Origin: Bugula neritina
Lineage: Eukaryota > Bryozoa > Gymnolaemata > Cheilostomatida > Bugulidae
Assembly: GCA_964035545.1 (NCBI GenBank)
Contig: OZ037773.1
Coordinates: forward strand, 7,495,751 to 7,559,750
Direction: 5' to 3'
DNA: 64,000 nt
Shown piece by piece: positions 1 to 30,877 of this stretch. The translations under genes and the position numbers were made by a program. The notes under the pieces are model-generated. The model ran no database searches, had not been told where the DNA came from, and saw nothing but the letters and a program-made list of their open reading frames with translations. Each line of letters begins with the position of its first letter. Position 1 is the first letter of the stretch.

Positions 1-18095
<18,095 letters not shown>

Positions 18096-18362
18096 TGAAC
18101 AATGCTGTAATGACACCCTATATAACTTTGACATTAATTATTATGGCCATGTTGTCAGTGAGTTTATTTTGTGACTTTGCTTTGCTAGTATAACAATTAC
18201 AGTGGTATTTTTCATAGACTCATTGGTTATTACTGCTTTGGTTTGATATAATAATTTTTTAACATTTGTAGTGCTATTATATAATGTCTATACTTTTGTA
18301 AAGGGTTAGATGTTGTGGTTACAGAGCAAGACAAATATACTACTTCGCTGGTATATGCAGCT

Positions 18363-18368
18363 AATAAA
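18363..18368 (+). terminator. Poly(A) signal of the membrane-protein gene
   Basis: AATAAA lies 268 nt after the stop codon at 18095, in AT-rich sequence, and is the first canonical hexamer in this orientation. It would give a 3' UTR of roughly 290 nt. A perfect hairpin follows about 85 nt downstream. Confidence 0.6.
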
Positions 18369-18452
18369 ATATAGTTAATAACTGTATATAAAATTATTCA
18401 TAAATTAAAATCAATCCTAAATAAGAATTAGAAACGGTAAGAATGAAACAAC

Positions 18453-18506
18453 AAAATATATACAGCTTGTAGGGTGCTTTATCACCCTACAAGCTGTATA
18501 TATTTT
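18453..18506. repeat. Perfect 24-bp inverted repeat with 6-nt loop
   Basis: Left arm 18453-18476 and right arm 18483-18506 are exact reverse complements with loop CTTTAT; arm core is CAGCTTGTAGGGTG. The pairing continues a few bases further after a one-base bulge. It lies between the 3' end of the membrane-protein gene and the duplicated block. Confidence 0.9.
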
Positions 18507-20132
18507 TGTTTTACAATTTCACAAGCTTGCCTGCTTTGGACGGTGTCATCCCACGTAGATGATTCCTACTTAGACGATATTTAAAGATTTTAGTGTAATA
18601 TATGTATTTTATGCTATCATTTAGCACATAATAGAAAGCAAAGAAGCCACCAGCAAGCCACTTACAGTAACAAATAACAATACTTCTATAAGAAGCCATA
18701 CTGCACAAACCTTAAACTTAAACGAAAAAGATGGACAAAATATAATAAGAAAAAGTTGTAATATTGCAGTATGTGATATACCATGAAATGCATTTGTGCA
18801 TTTTATTCTGTTATCTGTTATTCTGAATAAAATAAACTGTAGCTAAATTAGTATTGAGTTAAAGCAAATAGCTGGCTTGGTAGCTTACTTTATGTTTAGC
18901 AGTAAATGCAACAGTTATATTTGTATATTACTATATATATTGTACGAAAATTAAAAATACGTTTAAGTTGGATGAAACTCTTTGAACATATGAACATAAA
19001 CAATCGTTTATTTTTACATACCCAAAGTTATCACTATATATTAAATTAGCTTAGTTAGAATTTCTAGCTATTCTATCACAAATAATATTAGACAATCAAA
19101 TTCCAGTCCTAGAGAAGACCTGTAGTAACCCCATGCCTATATATCTGTGTAAAAATGACATTATTGAAAGCAAATTGTTTTGCACAAAGCTTAAGTAGGA
19201 TTATAATGTCATTTCTTTGCATATATAGTTGTATGTACTTGTTGTTTATCATAGATCGACAGTTTATAATCAATCAATAATCAATAATCATTGGTATCAT
19301 GCGAAAATCAGAACAAAGGAAAAAAAAGAGAAACTTCAAATAATACCAGTTAATGATTTGCTAGAATATGAAACTGACAAAGGTGTACAAGAAAACTGTC
19401 AGTTGATTCTATATTGTGCTTAGATTAGTGAAGTGGTTTTAAAAATTTAGCGAGTTAGTAGAATCTGTGATGCTTATGTTAGAGATTATCAACTTTAGGT
19501 TTAAATATCTACAGTCTACACTATCTTCTTCTTGCAATTTTTTAACTTTCGCCATTTCTACGCATTTTCCAGGTGCTGGACTTGTTGAATGCTATATCTT
19601 TTTTTATTATCCAAGGTTTATACCCAGTGCTCATGGTTAACCTATGATACAGTATGATGGGGATTGTTGAGAAAAATGCAGGTCATGTGTTTGTGCCAAA
19701 TTTTTAAAGTGTTTTAGTCTTTTTAAACAGTCTTGAGCAGCATATAGATAGCATTTTCATTTTCAATTATAGCAAAAAACTTAACAGCTCCTATATCTTC
19801 CTTCCAAATTACCAAAGCCAAATCAACTTGAAAAAATAAATAACAGAGTAATTATCAGAAAATATTTTTTCTTTATTTAGCATTAGAAAAATATCAATAA
19901 ATATCAAATTATTTGCAAATAATAACCATGAACAGCTAAAGTTGAAAAGCTAACGCACAAATGAAATTGAGTTAAATTAGATTGACATAAAGTTGTCTAA
20001 AAGTTGATTGCAAGCAAATCAAATAAACTAAAATACAATTTATAATTGATTATTGGTTGTTGTTCTGAAGATTGATTAGGTTCAATTGTCTTTAGGAGAT
20101 TCTCATCACTTGCATAAATCAGGAGCTTTTAT
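18507..20132. other. Intergenic, start of the left copy of the segmental duplication
   Basis: No gene seen. From about 18.98 kb (possibly from 18.5 kb) the sequence matches the stretch beginning near 29.79 kb, which marks the left edge of the 10-kb duplication carrying gene A. The short open frames here are AT-rich and lack conservation between the copies. Confidence 0.6.
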
Positions 20133-20133
20133 T
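20128..20133 (-). terminator. Poly(A) signal overlapping the stop codon of gene A
   Basis: On the minus strand the stop reads TAAATAAAA, so AATAAA shares its first base with the TAA of gene A. Gene B has the same arrangement. If used, it gives a 3' UTR of only about 20-30 nt. Confidence 0.5.
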
Positions 20134-23100
20134 TAGTATCCATAATTGTAACCTAGCAACAAATAACATGCACTATAATATTCATGGAGTAAACAAATTA
20201 GAATAAGTCTAACTGAGGCAAAAATTTTTACTTTAGTAAATGTTGTAGAAGAATAAAGCTGGAAGGAGTGCTAGCTATTATTAAACATCATTATTTATAT
20301 TGATACGTACTGAAAATTTGAAGTTACTTTTTGTTTCAGAGTAAAGATGGAAACTTATTTATAGACCGTATAGGCACAATAGGTACTGCATTGATTTAAA
20401 AATGTGTACTCTCCCAAACAAAGTGAATTGCTGCTACACATAAATTAACCTCACGAATTTATAGTAATATTATACAAATTATATTATATCACTTATGAAA
20501 GACAATTTGGATTAAATTTTCTGGTGTTAGTAAAGTTTAAAGTTTAGTCTAGTTTATCAACTTACACTTCTTGGTGTGATAACAAGCTTTAGTTTCCTGT
20601 TTGGATCCATAGCAGTATTTACCACCATAAGCTGGTGGAGGGTTTGTACAGCTTCTGGTTCTAGTTTGAGAGCCAGTTCCACATGTACCAGAGCAAGAAG
20701 ACCAGTGAGTCCAGTGGGCCCAAACTCCATCAACTGCGAAATAATGCACATATTTATTGCTGGTGGTTTCGCTTTGCATTGTTTTCAAAAAGTATCATAA
20801 TATTATTAGGATAAGTGACAACACCCAAATTTTATTTTAATTAACATACAGTATAATTAGCTGTCTTGATTTGCAAACCTAGACACCAAAACCCTTTCCA
20901 TTTATTGTGTAGAAAAGTAGCACATGAAATACTATTATGTAAGCTAATATGTTATACGCAATTTTACTTAAACTAACAAATAGACCTAATTTCTCTTTTA
21001 CACTGTAAAAAAAGAAACATTTCTATACATACCTTTACATTTCTGGACGTTGCACTTGACTAACTGCTTTGCAATTCCATAGCAATCATCTCCTCCGTAA
21101 GATGGAGCTGGGTTGGTACAGGTTCTGGTTCTGTGTTTATCTCCACCTCCACATGTGGCTGAACAGTCAGAGTAATAGCTCCACTCGCTCCATCCTCCAT
21201 TTACTGTAAGAGAATAAATTGATTAAAAAAACTTTACTTTTGAATAAAATTTGATTTATTACATAACATTAGCAGAAGAAAACAATATTTAAACAATCAG
21301 AAAACAAAAGGTAAATTATCTGAACATCAAGTTTTGAGTATTTAATTTTCTCATGATACAACTAATTACATTTGACAGAAAAAAGTATCACATTCAAAGT
21401 TATAATAAGATTGTTGTACCTTTACAGTATTGTGTGTTACAAGCTACAGTCTCTTTTTCACTTCCATAGCAGTCATCTCCTCCGTAAGCAGGAGCTGGGT
21501 TGGTACAAGTTCTGGTTTTATGTTTGTATCCACCTCCACATGTGGCTGAGCAAACAGAGTAATGGCTCCACTCGCTCCATCCTCCATTTACTAGTAGAAA
21601 ACAGATAAAATTTACACCAGTAATATATCTTCTTGCAGTATTGCGAGCAATAAACTGAACACCCCAATAAGTCAAAGCAAAAAAGTGACTATTTAAGCAA
21701 ATATTTACCTTTACAGTCTTGAGTGTTACATGCTACAACCTCTTTTTCACTTCCATAGCAATCATGTCCTCCGTAAGAAGGAGCTGGGTTGGTACAAGTT
21801 CTGGTTTTATGTTTGTATCCACCTCCACATGTGGCTGAGCAAACAGAGTAATGGCTCCACTCGCTCCATCCTCCATTTACTAGTAGAAAACAGATAAAAT
21901 TTACACCAGTAATATATCTTCTTGCAGTATTGCGAGCAATAAACTGAACACCCCAATAAGTCAAAGCAAAAAAGTGACTATTTAAGCAAATATTTACCTT
22001 TACAGTCTTGAGTGTTACATGCTACAACCTCTTTTTCACTTCCATAGCAATCATGTCCTCCGTAAGAAGGAGCTGGGTTGGTACAAGTTCTGGTTTTATG
22101 TTTGTATCCACCTCCACATGTGGCTGAGCAAACAGAGTAATGGCTCCACTCGCTCCATCCTCCATTTACTAGTAGAAAACAGATAAAATTTACACCAGTA
22201 ATATATCTTCTTGCAGTATTGCGAGCAATAAACTGAACACCCCAATAAGTCAAAGCAAAAAAGTGACTATTTAAGCAAATATTTACCTTTACAGTCTTGA
22301 GTGTTACATGCTACAACCTCTTTTTCACTTCCATAGCAATCATGTCCTCCGTAAGAAGGAGCTGGGTTGGTACAAGTTCTGGTTTTATGTTTGTATCCAC
22401 CTCCACATGTGGCTGAGCAAACAGAGTAATGGCTCCACTCGCTCCAACCTCCATTTACTGTAGAGGCAATAAAATGCAAAATTAGAAAGTGAACCTTTAA
22501 ACCCAAGCAAAACCAACATGGATAGAAGAAATAATATTATTTAAAACAATTTTGCATGTTGCTTAAAAAATAATATATTAAAAAATTTGAGTTTTATTTT
22601 TCATAGTATAAAAATATAAGTTTTAAAATTTTGATCTCACCTTTGCAGTCTTGAGTGTTACAGGCTACTGTCTCTTTTTCACTTCCATAGCAGTCATCTC
22701 CTCCGTAAGCAGGAGCTGGGTTGGTACAAGTTCTAGTTTTATGTTTGTATCCACCTCCACATGTGGCTGAACAAACAGAATAATGGCTCCACTCGCTCCA
22801 TCCTCCATTCACTGTAGAGGCAATAAAGTGAAAAATATGAAAGTGAACCCTTAAGCTCAAACAAAGCCAATATCAATTCAAGGAATAATACTACTTCAGA
22901 GTAATTCAAATTTATTCAAAAAATTGTCGAGTATATGTCCAAGAAATTTTGAATTTAATTTCTTAATGCTATGAGAACATAGAGTTCAAAATTACTGTCT
23001 CACCCTTGCAGTGATGAGTGTTACAAGCTACAACTTCTTTTGCAACACCATAGCAATCATGTCCTCCGTAAGCAGGAGCTGGGTTGGTACAAGTTCTGGT

Positions 23101-26100
23101 TCTGTGTTTATCTCCACCTCCACATGTGGCTGAACAGTCAGAGTAATAGCTCCACTCGCTCCATCCTCCATTAACTAAAGAAAACAAGTTAATTAAAAAA
23201 GTTTTAAATTTGAATAAAATTTGATTGATTACATAACATTAGCAGAAGAAAACAATATTTAGACAATCAAAAAACAAAAATTCATTTATCTGAACATCAA
23301 GTTTAGAGGATTTATTTTTTCTTTAGTGGCATAAAAGCTGCAATCAATTTTATTTGATAGAAGAAAAATTTGTATTGTAAGTTATAATAAAATTGTTGTA
23401 CCTTTACAGTCTTGTGTATTACATTTCACGACTTCCTTTTCACTTCCATAGCAATCATCTCCTCCATAAGCTGGTGCTGGGTTGGTACAAGTTCTGGTTC
23501 TGTGTTTATCTCCACCTCCACATGTGGCTGAGCAAACAGAGTAATGGCTCCACTCGCTCCATCCTCCATTTACTAGTAGAAAACAAATAAAATTTACCCC
23601 AGTAATATATCTTCTTGCAGTATTGTAAGCTATAAACTAAACACTACCAGTAAACCAAAGCAAAAAAACTGACTATTGAAGCAAATATTTACCTTTACAT
23701 TCTTGAGTGTTACAGGCTACTGTCTCTTTTTCACTTCCATAGCAATCATCTCCTCCGTAAGATGGTGCTGGATTGGTACAGGTTCTGGTCTTATGTTTGT
23801 ATCCACCTCCACATGTGGCTGAACAAACAGAGTAATGGCTCCACTCGCTCCAACCTCCATTTACTATAGAAGAAATAAAGTGCAAAATTGGAAAGTGAAC
23901 TTTTAAACCCTTAAGCAAAGCCAATATCAATGAAAGGAATAATACAAATTCCAAGTTGTTTGAATGGTAAATTTAAAATAAGAGAGCTTTATTTTTCACT
24001 GCTGTGAAAATATAAGTTTTAAAATTATTATCTCACCTTTGCAGTAATGAGTATTACATGCTACAGCCTCTTTTTCACTTCCATAGCAATCATGTCCTCC
24101 GTAAGCAGGAGCTGGGTTGGTACAAGTTCTGGTTCTGTATTTATATCCACCTCCACATGTGACTGAACAGTCAGAGTAATAGCTCCACTCACTCCATCCT
24201 CCATTTACTGTAAGAGAATAAATTGATTAACTAGGTTGAGACTTCAATAAGTTTTTACTGATTGCATACATAACAAAGAGGTAAACAATAAATAAATATA
24301 TAAAAAGTGATTTATCTAAAAATTGAGTCTTAAGGATTTAAACTTTGCATATATGTATTTGTGCTAGAAAAATAAAATAAAATTCATTTGACAGAAAAAA
24401 TAATGTATTTTGAGTTATAAGATTGTTGTACCTTTACAGTCATGTGTGTTGCATTTCACAATTTCCTTTTCATTTCCGTAACAGTCGTCTCCTCCGTAAG
24501 ATGGAGCTGGGTTGGTACAAGTTCTGGTTCTGTGTTTATCTCCACCTCCACATGTGGCTGAACAATCAGAGTAATAGCTCCACTCACTCCATCCTCCATT
24601 AACTAAAAGAATATAAATTAATTGATTAGGTTTAAATTTGAATAAAATTATATTTGTTACAAACTAAGAGGTACACAATAAATGAATAAATCAAAAAGCA
24701 AAGCTGACTTATCGAAAAATTTAGATTTAATGATTTAAATTTTCCATGGTGTATTGTTGACACGGAAATACAATTGCATTAGTTTTATTGAAAAAATATT
24801 AAATTTTAAGTTATAATAAGATTGTTGTACCTTTACAGTATTGAGTGTTGCATGCCACAGTCTCTTTTTCACTTCCATAACAATCGTTTCCTCCGTAAGA
24901 TGGAGCTGGGTTGGTACAGGTTCTGGTCTTATGTTTGTATCCACCTCCACATGTGGCTGAACAATCAGAGTAATGGCTCCACTCACTCCATCCTCCATTA
25001 ACTAGAAAAACAAAAATTTACAACATGAAAAAATGAAGCTAAGAGTTTTACTACAACAAACTTTTTAAATTGATAGACAACACAATCTTTTTAAATACTA
25101 TATAAGTTTTCTATATTAAAAATACTATAAAATATTTAAAAAGTATTGGTTTACCTCTGCAGTAATGAGTGTTGCACTTCACGACTTCTTTTCCACTTCC
25201 GTAGCAATCATCTCCCCCGTAAGCTGGAGCTGGGTTGGTACAGGTTCTAGTCTTATTTTGGAGTCCACCTCCACAGTTAGCTGAACAAGCAGAGTAATAG
25301 GTCCATTCGCTCCATCCTCCATTTACTGTAATAAAAACTATTTGTTTGAACAAGAAGCTCCTAAGGTTAGAGTATAAAAGTTTCTGCTATTACATTTACA
25401 TCAACTTGGAAAGTTAACCAGTTGTTTGCCTCCTTGTAATGTTCAAAAAGTTATTTATTGAAATTTTTAAATGTTGATTAAGCCTCACCTGCACAGTGAG
25501 TTCCATGGCAAGCTGTAGTTTCAGTGGAGCTACCATAGCAATCTGAACCACCATATGATGGAGCTGGGTTGGTACAAGTTCTAGATCTAGATTTATATCC
25601 TGTACCACATTTCTTAGAACACTCTCCATAATACCCCCATTCACTCCATCCTCCATTTACTAAAATAAAAAATAATTTTGTGCCACAAAGGGTTTTCATT
25701 GTTTATAGCTCAAATGTACCTGCGATTACATTCACAAAACCCTAAAAAAGCAACTAATTTTTGGCCTCAATGTAATGCTTAAAATGGCAAAACTTAAGTT
25801 TAAAAACATAAAAAGACAAACTCAATCTCACCTGCACAGTGAGTTCCATAGCAAGCTGTAGTTTCAGTAGAGCTACCATAACAACCTGAACCACCATATG
25901 ATGGAGCTGGGTTGGTACAAGTTCTAGATCTAGATTTATATCCTGTGCCACATTTCTTAGAACAATCTCCATAATACCCCCATTCACTCCATCCTCCGTT
26001 TACTGTGAAAATAGTTTTTATATAAAATCCCAATTATTATTGTATTGTTACTTCAAATGCTTGCAACAAGGAATTAAAATATTGTTTGGAGTGGCATGTT

Positions 26101-26505
26101 ATAGTTGATGTTAGTAAAGCTGTACCAGACTTACCTTTACTGTAGTGAGAATACTTGTTAACATTATAACTGCTATAATTGTAGTTAGCAGCCAAAGCCA
26201 CACCTGTATAAAACAAAGCACACTTTTAATACAGTTCATGTACAAGGTATATATAGTTATAATATAACAAAACTGGAAGGGAATTGAAGTATTTTACTGT
26301 TTCAAACTGCTTTCTATCTAACATATTGCTCATATTGGCTACACTGAAATAGCTACCATTTTTTGTTCGTAAATCAAATGATGTTTTTTATCTCTGCTCA
26401 ACTTTAATCTAAACTTCATATAGTGCCCTGGTACCTTTTGTAGGTTTAATAACTGCTCTATAACTCACCTATAACAGCGTAAAAGGCAAAAACCTCAGCT
26501 TTCAT
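20133..26505 (-). CDS. Gene A: secreted protein with 16 TSP1 domains and Tyr-rich tail
   Basis: Predicted secreted glycoprotein of 952 residues. Exons in transcript order: 26505-26469 (signal peptide start, [13 protein letters not shown]), 26203-26135 (end of signal, then [18 protein letters not shown]), TSP1 exons 26002-25832, 25659-25489, 25325-25155, 25001-24831, 24602-24432, 24207-24037, 23863-23693, 23572-23402, 23174-23004, 22811-22641, 22457-22287, 22168-21998, 21879-21709, 21590-21420, 21203-21033, 20733-20566, and tail exon 20152-20133 (CYNYGY). All TSP1 exons begin and end in phase 1; fifteen are 171 nt and the last 168 nt. Each has WSEW or a variant, six Cys, an RTCTNPAP strand and YGG(D/H/S). 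There is no membrane segment. Domains 1-2 are the [11 protein letters not shown] type, the rest the [11 protein letters not shown] type, and the last is [12 protein letters not shown]. The gene is the tandem duplicate of B and was probably enlarged recently at domains 11-13. Confidence 0.88.
21490..22445. repeat. 289-bp tandem repeat: TSP1 exon plus intron, about 3.3 copies
   Basis: The period of 289 bp covers one TSP1 exon (171 bp) and its intron (118 bp). Units 21689-21977 and 21978-22266 read the same base for base as far as I checked, including the intron. The flanking partial units at 21490-21688 and 22267-22445 are also near identical before diverging inside an exon. This adds domains 11-13 of gene A, which gene B lacks. 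Confidence 0.9.
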
Positions 26506-26522
26506 GGTAATGACAGTCTATA

Positions 26523-26868
26523 TCTAAAAAAATACAAATTGATATAGTTTTAAACAATAATAGATAAGAACTATTTGACTTAATTCACTAAAAGTTTACT
26601 TTCAAGTTAGATTTAATAACATATGCAGCAGATTGTTCAATAGTTATAGGGTTTTTATTATATAATTATTACAATTTTTATAAATTAACAAATGCATCAG
26701 AGCACAATATTCAAAAAGAAGTTTTTAGCTAAATGCATTGTTAGAAAAATTATTAGAGATGTGAAAAATTAGCTGTCTCTCTACTTACACTCTGCAGTAC
26801 CAAGTAACTTGAACAGTTTCAATGGTAGTGTGAGTAAAACTGATTCCTCGCTTCTTTATATACTACTA
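26523..26868 (-). promoter_or_regulatory. Promoter and noncoding first exon of gene A
   Basis: On the minus strand TATATAAAG sits at 26862-26854. A noncoding exon then runs from about 26830 to a donor AGT|GTAAGT near 26786, followed by an intron to the acceptor TTTTTAG before 26523, 18 nt upstream of the ATG at 26505. The same arrangement precedes gene B, with the TATA and the following 60 bases nearly identical. Confidence 0.65.
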
Positions 26869-28865
26869 AAGGAATTTCACATTATCATTTATATTCAATT
26901 GCACATTCATTACTCAACTTTAACTGTAACCTGATGGTCTTATAATGACGTGACACTATTACCATATTGTTACCTTCCTACCTCAATTAAGTTTTTTATA
27001 ACGAGTGACTAATATGCAGTTTAACGTCTTTCATCCGAGAGTGAAATCACTGGAAAGGTGATGGTGCAAGAATGTTTTTAACAAGGAAGTGTTAAACTGC
27101 ACGTACTTTATTTTGGCTTGAATGCATTTTCAGATCAAAATTATTTAAATTAATAAGTGATAATGTGAAAAGGATGCTCATTATACTAGATTGCATGCTT
27201 GAATTTATTATACCAGTGCAAGATAGCCACTTTAAATGCTATTCATTCATTCATTTTTAGGCATGCAAACACAATTTAATTAACACTGATGCCAGGAAAT
27301 TATTTCTAATGCATATGAAGTTAAATCAGGTACAAAAACGAGTTTTGCAGCAAATATGTTCAACACAAAACTAATTTATATTACTTTCTATTTGTGTTTA
27401 CTAAATATTAGGTGTTCAATTCCAATGCAACAATTTTAAATCAGAAACTTAATTAAGATCAAGGAGTTATAGATGCACTAAAAACTACTAGCAATTACAG
27501 CCTGCTTCTTTGTTTACCCCACTCTCTGCACTTGAAAGCAGTTCTATAATTCTATTAAACAGTAATATTATACACTGTCATCGGGTATATTACACAGTAA
27601 AAGTATAGTAGGCTACAATAACAGTGAAATAGCAATAAATAGCTTCAGCTTACTTTTTAAACTAAGGGATGTATCTTGATGCTCCCCATCACAATTAGAG
27701 ATTGATTTAAGTTTAAACAGTATGCAGTCCTACAAGAATCCTAAATTGTATTTCTATAATGTATTTGAACTGAAAAATGCAATCTAATTAGAATCTAAAA
27801 TTGCTTTCAGTGCTTTCATATAGAAAACTAGCTATATAGATGAAGACCGACATGCATTCTAGATGATATGTTATCTATGCATGATGCATATAATGATAGA
27901 ATTTAAATAGGATCCTGTCTTTTTGTTTGTAGTACCTCTTTTCAAGCAGCAAAAGAAATTTGGAGTACCATATTATTATAATAGTATATACTATATATAA
28001 CATCATAATATTGAGAAAATATGTCATATATGTATAGATATTTATTCTTATATAAAATATAAAAAACTGCACGATTTATATTATATATGTATTTAATAAT
28101 GTTTACTGAAACACTTGCAGGTTCAGTTATTACTACAATATTTCAAATTAAGAAACAAATGTCCTATTACTTCTATATGCATGCTTTGTTCGCCATGTGA
28201 GTTATGTATACAATGCATATCTTATGATGATCATCTGTATAATAAGATATCCAGCTGTATAGCTTCAAATATCTGCTAGAGTAGCTATACTCAATGCTAA
28301 CGTTTTTATTTTGAACTAGAAATAATAAAGTTAATAATATAGTACTAAGCTGCAGATGGGGATAGATTCCCTTTATTCTAGAGTAAAGACAAACTGTATG
28401 CTTAAAAGCATTTCAACTTGTCTATTCAGTTACCACAGATGGTGTCAACAGGGGAATAAATCTGATCTAAATGCATTATAATCAATCTTTTTAGCATTTT
28501 GTAGTGAAGTCTTATTTATTTTCCACCAGAAATCAAATTAATCAATGTACAATCCCTGGCGAAGCTGGTGGCACAATGCAAGATCACTCTGACGCCCAAG
28601 TTACGTGCTGCATGTCCAAAAAGTGTGTGGAAACGTATGAATTAACAACACCATTCAGTAATAGATTAGGAATCTCAAAACAAGTGCAATAATTTACGTT
28701 AGTCTATAAAGAAGGAATTAAACTCGTTTGAGGAAATGTCAAATATCTAATCATTGAAACTCTTGTACAGTTTTTCAATGGAACAGACATTTATAATTTA
28801 TTAAGGCTTAGTCACCTGACCGTCAAGGTGATCCATGATATCATACGATCTAAATACAGATCTGT

Positions 28866-28952
28866 CAAATGATAAATTTCTTCATTAAGCTACAGTGAAC
28901 TGTCAAATGATAAATTACTCCATTGCTACAGGGAACTGTGAAATGATAAATT
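28866..28952. repeat. Imperfect tandem repeat, unit about 37 bp
   Basis: Roughly two and a half units begin with CTGTCAAATGATAAATT and contain GCTACAG. The right duplicate at about 39075-39150 has two such units. The copies vary in number between the duplicated blocks. Confidence 0.7.
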
Positions 28953-28961
28953 CGAATATTC

Positions 28962-29021
28962 AAATATTTTTTGTCATAATATTCAAATAAATAATTTTGA
29001 ATATTATGGCAAAAAGATATT
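28962..29021. repeat. 26-bp inverted repeat with 8-nt spacer
   Basis: Arms 28962-28987 and 28996-29021 are reverse complements with about three mismatches; the core is CATAATATTCAAA / TTTGAATATTATG. It lies exactly at the right edge of the left duplicated block and is absent at the corresponding place near 39.15 kb, so it may be a small foldback element. Confidence 0.75.
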
Positions 29022-30871
29022 ATTTTAAATAAATTGAAACTAGTCTATGTGTTTTACTCTAAAGTTCTATTATGCATGCATGCTAGTTTTAGACATTTTG
29101 TTATATAAAAAAAAAATTATATACATGCTGAGAGTTTCGAATAAAATTAGATAAAACTTGGATATATCTGTTTGGAACTAAAATTCTGAGGCATTGATAG
29201 GGTATAAATGGAGTCATTTGCAAAATAATAATTTGTAATAATAACAAACCTCCTACTTGTGTAAATGGCATTATATGCATATAGTAACTTTCTATTTTTA
29301 GTTGCCCAGCAACATTATGGAGAAGTGATTGCAAAATTGTCAGACAACATATTATTGATAATCAGTTTGCAATCCCTCTTCAAATTGAATAATTGATTGG
29401 TATATAACTAAGCTGATTGAAAATAAATATGATGTGTATTGGTTTTAAATAAAGGTAAGACAATAAAAATACTATTTAAACGTATAGTTTAGAGGTTTCA
29501 CAATATCTAATAGATGGGTATACTAACTATCCCAGTCAAGATTTCAAACAGAATCGCAATTTAAATAATTAAAGAATTTATCAATTTTTTTATTGACAAT
29601 TAGTTTTAAATCTATATATTAGTTTTGAACAATAGAGTCGTCTGCTTAAACTCGTAATTTATTGCATTGTAATAAAGTCATCCTTAGAATATTAGTAATT
29701 TTAAATAGAAATAGTAGAATAAATAGTACTATTTTAACCTGCAATATATAGCTTGTGTCACAATTTCGAAAGCGTGCCTGCAATAGGCATATGAACAGAA
29801 ATTATTGTTTAACATTTTGCATAACCATAGTTATCGTTACCTTAAAATTAGTTTAGCTAGAATTCTTAGCCATTTTATCATAAAAAATATTAGACAAGCA
29901 AGTTCTAGTCCAAAAGAAGACTCATAGCAACCTTATCTATTTGTGTATAAATGAAATTATTGAAAGTAAATTATGTTTTGTGCAAATATTAAGTAGGTTT
30001 ATCATGCTATTTCTTGGTATGTATAGTTGTATGTATAACTGCTGTTCATCATAAATACTGTTAATAGTTATTATCATCGTGCAAAAAGCACCACAAAAAA
30101 AGAGAAACATCAAATGATACCCTTTGATGATTTGCTAGAATATGAAGTTGTCAAAGGTGTGTAAGAAGACTTTCAGTTCTTTTTATATTGTTTTCAGACT
30201 ATAAGTTAAGTGACTTTAACAAGGACTTTAGCAAGCTAGTAGAATATGTTACCTATGTTAGAAATTATCGTACTCAGTTTTTTAAATTTTCTACACATCT
30301 CCTTCTTAATTTTAATTTATTTACTCTAGCCATCTCAAAAAAACTTTATAGTTGCTGAACCCATTGGATATATCTTTTTATTGTTCAAGGTTGCACAGTA
30401 TACTCATGGTTGCCCTATACGATATGTTATGGTATATTGTAAAAGCTGCAAAGTGTGAGCCTGTACAAAGTTTTTAGATGGAAAAGCTTGTTAGGAAAGC
30501 CTTGATATGTATATATTTAATACTGGAAACTTGCCAGTTCATATCTTATCCTTGCTCAGCCACAAGTGATTAAACTGTTTAGTCAATAAATAATGCATCA
30601 TTTATTATAACAGATTTAGATTTATTTGACTATGGGAAAATAAAGAAAGATATCAATAAATATTAAAGTTTTCTGCAAATAACAGGTGAAAAGCTAAAGC
30701 AGAAATGAAATTGAGTTAAATTATATTGATATAAACTTGTCTGAAAGTTGATTGCAAGTAAATTAAATAAACTAAAATACAATTTATTATTGTTTATTGG
30801 TTGTCGTTTTGAAGATTGATCAGTTTCAATTGTCTTTAGGAGATTCTCATCACTTGCATAAATCAGGGGTC

Positions 30872-30877
30872 TTTATT
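30872..30877 (-). terminator. Poly(A) signal overlapping the stop codon of gene B
   Basis: As in gene A, the minus strand reads TAAATAAA at the stop, so the hexamer overlaps the stop codon. Its retention in both duplicates is compatible with use, but the duplication is recent enough that conservation is weak evidence. Confidence 0.45.

Larger units (their letters stand above)
26870..30870. other. Intergenic between genes A and B
   Basis: No gene seen. 26.87-28.95 kb is the upstream flank of gene A and matches 37.07-39.14 kb upstream of gene B. 28.87-28.95 kb carries imperfect repeats of about 37 bp. 29.02-29.76 kb is unique between the duplicated blocks, and from about 29.79 kb the right copy begins. 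The 62-codon frame at 28504 is not preserved in the right copy. Confidence 0.6.

Noticed and set aside
21490-22445. CRISPR-like or satellite array
   Set aside because: The 289-bp period is a coding exon plus intron of a TSP1 gene in an animal genome.
28504-28692. 62-codon frame with several Cys upstream of gene A
   Set aside because: The same DNA in the right duplicate (near 38.7-38.9 kb) is open in a different frame and interrupted in this one, so coding is not conserved.
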